Assembly (NCBI GenBank): GCA_018398765.1
Contig: JAHBMJ010001042.1
Span: 25,428-36,170, forward strand
Source of the DNA: Chromera velia
Taxonomy: Eukaryota > Sar > Chromeraceae
Direction: 5' to 3'
DNA: 10,743 nt
A program made the position numbers and the translations under genes. Shown piece by piece: positions 1-9,549 of the stretch. The notes beneath the pieces were generated by a model. It searched no databases and had not been told where the DNA came from. It saw only the letters and a program-made list of their open reading frames with translations. The first letter of the stretch is position 1, and each line of letters starts with the position of its first letter.

Positions 1-31
1 CCCCTCTGTGTGTGTGTGTGTGCGTTTGCAG
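1..31 (+). other. TOP2: 3' end of an upstream TOP2 intron with (GT)n
   Basis: A (GT)n tract runs from about 6 to 23, then cgtttgcag. The tract ends eight bases before the splice site, and no other pyrimidine-rich stretch is visible in the window. Confidence 0.8.
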
Positions 32-143
32 ATTCTTGAGGGGCCAGCCCATGGAGAGGATGACGCCTTGGTACAGGGGATTTTCCGGGACAATCGAGAA
101 GAACGCAAAAGGGGGCTTCGACACTATCGGGAAGATCGAAAAG
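32..143 (+). CDS. TOP2: TOP2 exon 1 of window: PWYRG/GTIE segment of cleavage core
   Basis: The acceptor is tttgcag (AG at 30-31), and the first base completes a codon begun upstream. It encodes residues 1-37 of the visible protein, including TPWYRGFSGTIE and IGKIEKV. This is the conserved block (PWYRGWTGTIE in yeast TOP2) in the core downstream of the catalytic tyrosine region. The donor is read as AAG|gttggt at 144. A better-looking donor, gtacgt, lies four bases further on, but using it creates a stop after the join to exon 2. The phase-0 donor gives the family-like run GKIEKVDPETLLVTELP. Confidence 0.9.
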
Positions 144-1623
144 GTTGGTACGTCTGTCTGCCTGCTTGCCTGCCTTTATGACGATCTCGCGTGCATGCAC
201 ACATGCAACCGAGAATGCAGGCCATTTGAGTGAGCATGGCTTGGCTTTGTGTGATCACATGGGCGAGCTGCTGAGGCTTTCATTCCCTGTTGTTCACGTC
301 TGTCTCCGGATGTCCGCAGGCATGCACCTGTTGCTGCCTGAGACCGCTTTGTGCACACACACACAACATTGTTACCCTGCCCTCCGCATGCCGAAAGGAT
401 ATGGAGGAAAGGAAAGCTTTCAGGATATGGCCATATGCAAACGTTGAAATGAATTCGATCAATTGATCGATCGATCGATCGACGGTCTCAACGATGCATG
501 CCTGCAGGTTGACCCTGAGACGCTGCTCGTGACGGAGTTGCCGATCCGGCTGTGGACGCAGAGTTACAAAGAGTTCCTCGAGGGTTTGCTGTCTGGAGAG
601 AATGAAAAGGAGAAGAAGGACGACGACGAGAAGGGAGACAAGAAGAAGGACAAGAAGAAAGACAAAGAGGCGGACTTGGGCCCTGTGATCACGGACTTCA
701 GAGATAACTCAGGACACGCAGACATTCACTTCGTCCTCAAATTGACTCCTGGTTCGTTGGTTGGTTGGTGTGTTTGTGTTGGTTGGTTGGGGCGGGTTTT
801 TTTGTTAGAGAGAGGTTGTTTCGAAACCCATACAAAGTCTTCGAAGTCTTGGCCGCTGTTGAAGCAGTTGACTATTTGACTGCTCTTTCTTTGTCGTCGG
901 TCATAGGAGGTACTGGGAGACGTCGGGCCGCTGACTCACTGCGTACCTCACCCACTCATCAAATTGATTTATGGTTCACTCAGATTGAAGAATTCCAAAT
1001 ATGATTCCACCCATCCATCCATCGATCCATCTTCGGTTGTTGCTGGTCTGGTCCGTCGGTCCTCTCTTCGTCTTCGTTATCATGCATGCACCTTCCATTC
1101 TCATTTTTCTCTCGGTCGTCGCGCGTCTGGGTACCGGAAACCAAAACATCTGTGCCGCTCTTTACGGTCTTGTCCTCTTGAATTAGTATTGAGGATGGCA
1201 TTTGAGAAAATACCTCTGCGAATTGAATGAAGTAAAGTCGTTTTTTTTTCTCTTTTGGGTAATTTCTGTTGATCCCTTGAAAGGCAAAGCTTTTGAGGTG
1301 TATTCCCGTAGGCTGGTCTGCTGTTCACGGATTTACCCCCATGCGTAGAGATGATCTCGCGCACAGCGGTCTGACGCAGTCAGGTCTCACTGACGGACGC
1401 AAATCCACTTCGGTGATCGTCTGACATCTCCTCGGAGAAGGCCCAAAAACAAAAGAGAGCCTTGTTTTCTTTCCGCGGTTTAATCCGTTGCCCGGCCTCC
1501 CTCTTATGCCGTTTGACGATAAAGCCGTCGGAACAAAACGGACTCATGGACAAGACTGTCCCAAAACGGACTCACTCACTCAGGCCATCTTCTCCTGTGT
1601 CTGTTTTCCCAATGTACATATGT

Positions 1624-1656
<33 letters not shown>

Positions 1657-4600
1657 CTCGTTTGTCTGTGCTCATGAATGTCTGCATGCGTCTCCTCTCC
1701 TGGAGTTTTGCTTCTTCTGACACGATGCATGCTGTACACGCGTTCCAGGAGGATGACCTAGATTTTTTCTTACTTGATTGAAGGAATTTCAGCGGTACAT
1801 GAATTGCGCCTGCGTGGCTGCATGGATGCAGAGAGAATGGCTTGGGCCGAAGCGCAGGGTCTCCACAAGGTCTTCAAGCTGGTCTCCACTCTCAACACAA
1901 CGAACATGACTCTTTTCACTGCAGAGGGCAAAGTCTACAGGTAATGTCCATCGTACTCTGCAGCTGGAATGCTAGACTGCTTGTCGACAGAAAGAAAGAT
2001 GGTATGCTGTAATGGAAGCTGAAAGAAAGAAAGAAGGAAAAAGAAAGGAAGCAGGGAGGAAAGAAAAAGAAAGAAACAAAGAAAGAAAGAAAGAAAGAAG
2101 GGCTGTAGACGAAGAGAAGAGAGGGAAAAGGGTCCTCTCAGCTCTCTCTGCAAGGAGGGAGGGAGGGAGGGAGGGCAACCAGTCTGTGAGATCGTCAGAG
2201 CGGAGGAGAAGGACGGGGTGTATTTGAGGCGAAGTCGATTCTCTTCCTGAATCTGCAAGTCGGTCTTTTCTTTCCTTTTTGGTCCTCCCGCCTCCTCAGT
2301 ACAGTCTTTCTGCCCAGTCAGTCGGTTCTGATAGGTTGGCCGAGGGACATTGGAGAAGTCAACTGCTTCCTACCTCTATACATATGCATTTTTTTACCTA
2401 TCTCTGCGCCTGCGGGTGAGCGTTGGTGTGCAACGGCAGGCGGACGACGGAATGTTCCTTCAACCATGTGTGTGCGTGTGTGTGTGAGTGTGTGTAGATA
2501 CGAAACGGAGCTGGACATTATGAAGGAGTTCTCTCACCTCCGGCTGGAGTTCTATCATGTGGGTGTGTGTGTCTATTCGATCATCCCTTTGCTTCTTTTT
2601 GTCTGTCTTCTCTGTGAATCTGTGTTTTTTCCATGCACCCCTCGGAATGTGAATAGATGAATGAATCTTCGAACAGGAATGAATAACTTGGTCATCTCTT
2701 TGAGAGAGACTGAAATGAAAGTATGCGTCTGCCTGCGCTCTTCCAGTCCACGCTCAAAGTTCTCTGTCTCACCTCTGCATCCCCCCTGTTTCACGAGAGC
2801 GTGCGCGATTTCTCTGCCTCTCTCTCTTTCTCCGTTCGTCCGTCCGTCCGTCCGTCCGTCTGTCTGTCTGTCTGTCTGTCTGCTGACAGAACGGAAGAGA
2901 AGAACGACGGTACAGTCTGTCTGTCCGTCCCAGAAAAGGATCCGCATATTTGTGCATGAGTGCAATGAAAAGAAAAGAAAACATCCAGCATCTCTCTCAG
3001 TCTCTCTCAGTCTGTGTCTCTGTCTCTCTATCTCTTTTCAGTTTGCAGTCTGTCTGCTTCAGCTTGTTTTTCCGTATTGACTTGCGTGTGTTTATCGCTA
3101 CTGTATGCCTGCAGAAACGGAAAGGGTATATGATGGACAAACTCGAGCGAGAGCGGCGTGTGCTCGCCAACAAAGTCAAGTTCGTCGAGATGGTCATCGC
3201 CCAGCAGATCAGAATCTCCAACAGGTCGGCCGGCAGGCAGAGGACGTTTTTGAACGAAAAGTTTCTTTCTGCGTTTTTTTCTTGAACGAGGGAGGAAATA
3301 CATTCTCTCTCAGGCGGCAAGCTTCCCACTGCATCACTGGTTTCTGCATTGGGGCTTGTTTATCAGTCTGACAATGATCGTCAAGAAGATGGCTGATTTT
3401 GCGCTTACCGTTTGGATCATTTTTTGCGGTTGTCGAGTCGGAAAGCTTGCTCAATGGTGAGAAAGGAACTGAGGCAAAGTCTGGTCTCGCTCTGACTTTC
3501 TTTCTTTGAGGGACACGCTGCAGACAGGCCCTGTTGTTGCCCAACCAACCGACCGAGTGCATTCATGCAATGACATGAATCAATCAATCAATTCATGAAC
3601 ATGTATGCAGGAAGAAGAAGGAGCTTGTGGGTGAGCTTGAGAGAAAGGGCCTGGAAGCGATGTCCAAAATTCAGGAGGGCGCCATCACTTCTCTCCACGA
3701 GAAAGTTGCACAGAACTCCCAGGTGGGAGGGAGGGAGAGGAGCGGAGACTGACTGAAAGAGAAGAAAGAGTGTTTTGATGATCCTTCAGAAGGACAGCAA
3801 ACTGAGGGAGGCACTCGGGAAGGAACGGCCTGCATGTTTTTCTTCTCCGTCTTCCTCCCTTTTTCTCTCTCGCTTTCCCTCTTGGCCCCTCTCTTCTGTC
3901 TTCCTTCTTTGTCCTCTGCATTTGTCCTGCATGTCTCTTCCTCTTTTTGTCTGGTGCAACAGATAGTGTGACCAATGCAATGCTAGTCTGGTTCTGAATC
4001 CAAATGTGTCTCGCCTGTCTCTCCTTCTGTTAACGTGTCTGTCTGTCTGTTTGTCTGCTTGTTTGTTTCTGAGTGTGCGTGCCTGCAGGTGACCACAGAG
4101 CACGACAACGCGGACAACGAAGGCGACGATTCGGACGACGATGATGACGAGGCGTCCCCCTCTTCCTCTGGTGGGTGGGTGGGTGAGTGGATGCACACAA
4201 ACGAAAAAGAAAAAGGTGTTTGTTATCATTGTGAGATGAATGAGATCTGGTGTTGTACGTCGAGACTGAGTGAAATCGATGAGGGAGGTTTGTTTGTTCA
4301 TTTTTGCGACGATGCACGCATGAGTGAACGTACGTGTGTGTGATTGCGTGTGAGTGTAAAAGCATCTGCGCGGGCGTGCATTCCGCAAATTGATTGAGTT
4401 TTGTATCTTTCTTCGTTCCTTCCTCACTTGCCTCCCTCCCCTCGTCCGGCTGCCGCAGCCGTGAAGGCCTCTTCGAAGGACTACGACTATCTGCTGGGAA
4501 TGCCTCTGTGGAATCTGACCTTCGAGAAGGTTGAGGAGCTGAGGAGGCAGCTGAAGGTGAAGGACGCCGAGCTAGAAGACCTGAGGAAGACCAGCGTGGA

Positions 4601-5885
4601 GAGGCTCTGGGACGTGGACCTCGACTTCCTCCTGGAAGCCCTCGACCAACAGGTCTCTCTCTCTCTGTCTCTTCTTCTCTGACTCTCTCTCTCTCTCTTC
4701 TTCTCTGACTGTCTCTCTTTCTCTCTCTCTTCTTCTCTGACTGTCTCTCTCTCTCTCTGCGTGTGTGTGTGTGTATGTGTGTGTGTGTGTGTGTCCCTCC
4801 CTCCCTCCTCCTATCTTCCCCCTTTTCCTGACTGACAGGAAAAAGGCAGAAAATTTGTCCTGGTGTATGATTGTCCTATGCACATCTTATCTCTATCTAT
4901 TCGCATAGCTATTGTTTGGATTGCCTGGGTTGCTTGGCTTGGCTTATCTATCTGACTGTTTGTTTGTTTGTTTGGTGACTTCCTTGTCTGCAGGACGCGA
5001 TTGATGCTGCGGACCATAAGGCGATGAACAAGGGCAAAGGGAAGAAGAAAATTCTTCTGGTCGACTCTCCTGGACGGCACAAGAAGGGGAAGGGGGGAAA
5101 GGGAGGCAAAGGGAAAGCTGCCGCAAAGAAGAAAAGCAAATTCTACGTCAGTGCGATGATGCCCTAGTGCCCTTCATTGATTTGTGGTCGTGACTTGTCC
5201 TTCATTCAATGCTCCCGTCATTTATTTATCTACCCATCTTGGAAGACTTATCTTTGCGGTCGATCTTCTATTACGTGTTGTTTTGTTTGGAAAGCAGATT
5301 CGTTTTGTGCCGTCTCTTCCTTGTTTGCTGTCTTCCTGCGTTCCTCCTGTGTCTGCCTGCCTTGAGAGTTTTCTGTTGAAGGGAGGCAGGCCCGTCGGTT
5401 GCTTCGGTTGGGGTCTCTCTGCGGTTGGCTGCCTGTCGCTTTTTTACTTCCTTTGAGCATGTATCATTTCAATACCTGTGGATTTTTTCTTCGAACTTTC
5501 TTCCCCTTTCTGCCTGCCTGTTACCGTATGTGTCTGCAGGACAGCGGGAGCGAAGAAGAGAGCTTGCCCTCGGAGGACGAGGAGGAAGACGAGCCCGGGC
5601 CGTCAGAGAATTCGGGAGATTCCTCTGACGACGATGTGAAGAAAGCAAAGGAAAAGAAGAAGAAGAAACAGCAGCAGATGGAAATGGAGGCCTTGGGAAA
5701 GTTCTTCAAAACACTCCCGAATCCCAAGCTGAGCACGGAGACCAAGACTGTGCACGATCTGCCTCTCCTCGCTGCGAAACTAGAAGGCCCACTTCCATCA
5801 ACCCTCGCACCAGTGAGTGAGCATCCGACAGCACTCTGCAAAATTGTGCCACCACCTCTGTTTGTGGCTTTTGCGTGTGTGTGTG

Positions 5886-5931
<46 letters not shown>

Positions 5932-6125
5932 GTCTCCATCGTCTCTCCAGCCCTTCAGCGATTGTGAGAGTAGATGTGGGCTTGGTTGGTTTCATTTGCT
6001 TCGATTCCGAAATCAGACGAAAAACTGTGGAGGGGAACGGCGCCGAGTTGGTGTCACTTTCTGAGGCACACTGTGTTTGTATGTGGGTATTTGTCCTTGT
6101 CCTTGTCTGTGTGCTTGTGTGTGTG

Positions 6126-6161
<36 letters not shown>

Positions 6162-7075
6162 CATTTCCGGAATTGATTCCCTTTTCAGGTGAAAAAGGAG
6201 GATGGAGAGGGGAAGAAGGCGAAGAAGGGGAAGGACGTCGAGGGGCAAGAAGGGAAACAAGGAGACGAGGACGAGGACATGGGTGTCTCCGGAGAAGGAC
6301 AGGAGGAAGGTGAAGGGAAGAACGACAAGGGAGAGCAGAAGAGCCCCGGCTTCCTGTGGCGACTGAAAGAGAGGATGAGAAAGATGAAGGAGGTATGTCT
6401 GTAAGCTGCCATGTGTGTGAATGTACGTATGTGTGTGAATGGGTTCCATCCCTCCACTCACTGAACGTCAATCGAATCTTTCTCATATGGGGGTCTTTTG
6501 CTGGGGGTTAGGGGGGACTTTCTGCATTCTGAATGTGCATGGGAGGATGAACAAAAATGGTCCGGGGGGTGGTGCTTCGTGCTTACCTTTTCTTTTTTTT
6601 TTCCCGCCTGGAGGATTCTTTCATATTTGTACATCTACAAAAACCACATTTGGTTGCTGCTCGTCAGAACTTTTGAATGGTCCTGCATGGGTTTGCATTC
6701 CTCGGGTCCGGCCGCAGGAACAGGGGGGGGACACTCGCGAGGGCTCCGCAGACTCTCGAGACAAGGAGAACCGACCTGCCCCTGCCGTTGCGAAAGAGAA
6801 GAAGGAACCGGTGCTCGCCCCTCGACGAGACAGACCCAAGCGTGCAGTGCCGAGACCCAAGTACAAAGCCGCCCTTTCTGGTCAGTCAGTCAGTGCACTG
6901 GTCGCCTGCTCGTTTCTTCGTTCGTTCGGTGGGTGTAGATCATCCATCATCTTTTCTTGTATCGTCGCGGTCGTCAATTGTGTTCTATCTCTCGCAAACG
7001 GGCTCTCTTCCTCAACGCATTGTGCATAATTCTGTACAAGTCAATCCACGTGCAGCATCGACAAGTCTGTTTGCG

Positions 7076-7136
<61 letters not shown>

Positions 7137-7500
7137 GTTCCTCCTCAGAAGAAGACGACGACGATGACGATTCCTCTCCCCCCAACGACGACGAGAACTC
7201 CGACGACTCCTCTCCCCCTGCGCGCCCCGTCAAGAAGCCTGCAGCGCCGCCGCAACAGAAAAAGGAGGCGGCACCAGCCAAACCGAAGGCTCAGGCGAAA
7301 AAACCAAAAAAGGCAAAAGACGAGGTCAGTCAGTCAGTCAGTCAGTCAGCCACTTTCTCATCACGCCTGCAAACGGGCGGGTGGAAAAATGAACGGATGG
7401 AGAGATTTTACCGGAGGCTTTCTGCGTGTGAGGAAGAGGGGCGAGAGCAAACATGCAAGAAGAAAGACGAGCATAGCAGACGCGCGCGGGCGCGCGCGCG

Positions 7501-7544
<44 letters not shown>

Positions 7545-9221
7545 AAAACAAAGAAAGAAAAACAGACAGAAAGAAAGAAAGTGTTCATCCCTCTGCATTC
7601 TCAGAGCAAAGCAATCAAGTAGGATATTTGGACTTTTTTTTCAAATTGCGTTGTGCTCATTTCAGTCAGCATGAACAAGAGCTCTGTTTTGTCCTCTCTT
7701 TTTTTTGTCCTCTTCGTTCCTTCCCTCTATTTTTTTTTCTTTTCACGGCCCTTTTGGAATGTTCAGAGAAGAAATCTGAATTCGACCTCTTCCTTAGTTG
7801 TCTTGTCGGATGCGACCAGTAGCCATTCTTCTGGACGGACGGACAGACAGACAGACGGACAGACAGACAGATGTATCAATTTTGACTCGAGTGTCCGTCT
7901 CCCTCTCAATGGGGGATCTTTCTTTCTTTCTTTCTTTCTGGCGCTTTCACTCACTCTTCGCGTAATAGTGATCGTCGGTGCATGGGTGTTGCAGCGAAGG
8001 ATCACACAAGAAGCAAAAACAAACGTGTGAACACAAATTGTCATTCTGAGTGTTTTTCTTCGTTGTGTGCTCCTTTGTTGGTCCTTCCTGCACCGTCCTC
8101 CTGCATACCCTTCCTGCAGATGGACGACTTCATCGTGTCAGACGACGATTCTGACGAGAGCGCGGGGGGTGGCGATTCGTCTGAGGACGACGAGGGGGAC
8201 AGCGATAGGTTGGCTCGATCGATCGTTCTTTCTTTCGTTGTGCGCATGCAGGACTCTCCTTTCCCTTTTTTTCCCACTGCATGCTCTCTCTTTTGTGTGT
8301 GGTCTTGCTGGGCCGTCGGGCTTGAAAGGAAGGCTTTGTCCCGTGCTTCATTGTGTTGTCTTGCTTGAGCTTGAGTCTCCTTCTCTTACTTGCGCTTGTT
8401 TCATTTCTCCGTCTGCAGCGACGAGGACTTCGTTGAGAAGGGCGGCAAGGGAAAGGGAAAGGCGGCAGCTGGAAAGCAGAAGCGGAAGAGAGGTGGGCAG
8501 GGGGGCACGGAGGCGGGTTGGTTGGGTCGAGAAACTTCAAAGTCATACGCAATCAACCCATCAATATCCAAAGTCATCTGTGTCCATCCAACTCCGTGCT
8601 CCGGGAGGCTGCGCACGCACGCACGCACTCTTCCCAATCCATTCATTTACTTTTTCATTCTGTCGTTGGTGCAGCTAGCTTCTTTAGCGTTTTCTGCTCA
8701 ACAGGGCGTTGTAGTGTAGTGGCATAAGTATTGAACAACCAGGCAATCCTCTTCTCCTTCGGCACATCGGAAGGAAACCCATTCATTCATTCATTCATTC
8801 ACATGGAAGGAAGAATAAATACCAGTCCCAAATTTCTCTCCCTGTCTCTCTCACACACGAAACAAGCAAGAGCTCTGTTTGACTTGACTTCCCCTCTTTC
8901 TCACGGTGTGGCATCCGAAGTCTTTCTGATCGTGAAGATGATGATTGCAGCTTTTCTTCTTTCAGCGTGGCATTCATTGATTCATTGTGTTTTTTTGCTC
9001 TGCTCTCTTCTGAAAAGGCTCTCTTGTCTTCTCTTCTCACCTTTCTTCCCCCGTATTGGCTTGGAGGGAAATTCTGTGGGTGGCCCTGCGGATTCACACG
9101 GAGAGGTACAACCTTTGTCTGTTGAGTGCATCTTCTACGTTACATCTCTGTATGCACTCAGTGCGGACTCGCAGGCTGTCTTGCTTTCGTTTTTTTTTCA
9201 GAGAGCTTCCGCGTGTATCTT

Positions 9222-9253
<32 letters not shown>

Positions 9254-9499
9254 CGATCGATCGATCGATCGAGCAGGATCCGATGACGACAGCGCGACCC
9301 CGCCCGTAAAGAAAAAGAGGAGCCCGCCCGCAAAGGAAAAGAAAGGCAGAGGGGGGGGAGGCAAGGCCAAAGAAAAGACGAAACCGAAGAGCGCCGCGAA
9401 GACGAAACAGGTGAAGGCCTTGTTGCACTCCTCTGATGAAGTAAGTGAAGTGAGGTTGTCCTCTCCCTTCCCTTCCCCCACCTTTCCCTCATCTGTATG

Positions 9500-9549
<50 letters not shown>

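Larger units (their letters stand above)
5813..6188 (+). other. TOP2: TOP2 intron 10 (376 bp) with (GT)n(AG)n and a second (GT)n
   Basis: A compound repeat lies at 5875-5928 and (GT)n at 6123-6160. The acceptor is preceded by a short conventional tract, cccttttcag. Confidence 0.85.
7325..8119 (+). other. TOP2: TOP2 intron 13 (795 bp), dense in repeats
   Basis: It holds GTCA repeats at the donor (7325-7349), a CG/CA/GA compound tract (7481-7542), GAAA (7549-7580), GGAC/AGAC (7834-7871) and TTTC (7917-7939). No exon or gene that fits the TOP2 phases is apparent. Confidence 0.82.
8493..9276 (+). other. TOP2: TOP2 intron 15 (784 bp)
   Basis: Contents are a short GCAC repeat (8611-8628), (CATT)n (8779-8801) and a (CT)n(GT)n(GATC)n block (9221-9272) ending at the acceptor. 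An additional small tail exon cannot be excluded, because tail sequence is unconserved. Confidence 0.78.

Noticed and set aside
148-153. Consensus-like gtacgt donor for exon 1
   Set aside because: Using it adds four bases and produces a stop right after the junction with exon 2. gttggt at 144 preserves the conserved TOP2 sequence.
463-507. ATG at 463 as the start of a separate gene
   Set aside because: The bases up to 507 are a GATC repeat and an acceptor. The downstream protein is clearly internal to TOP2 and continues exon 1.
2835-2882. CRISPR-like or minisatellite array
   Set aside because: The units are four bases long with no spacers. It is an ordinary microsatellite in a eukaryotic intron.
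3790-3835. Possible small exon after ccttcag (KDSKLREALGKERPA)
   Set aside because: Its only nearby GT gives a 46-bp exon, which breaks the phase-0 join between exons 6 and 7. Exons 6 and 7 already join in frame.
3786-4427. Long minus-strand open frame of 213 codons
   Set aside because: It crosses exon 7 and parts of introns 6 and 7. Its composition comes from complementary repeats (His/Thr/Arg runs), and no family is recognisable.
7076-7136. Coding Ser/Leu and Cys/Val repeats read from (CT)n and (GT)n
   Set aside because: Open frames through dinucleotide repeats lack stops by composition alone. The splice model places the tract in intron 12.
8120-8208. ATG at the start of exon 14 as a new gene start
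   Set aside because: A ctgcag acceptor lies immediately before it, and exons 13, 14 and 15 join with matching phases, so it is an internal methionine.
8706-8777. tRNA-like A box (tagtgtagtggcataag)
   Set aside because: There is no B box (GGTTCGAAT-like), no pairing acceptor stem and no anticodon arm, so it is not a tRNA or a clear tRNA-derived SINE.
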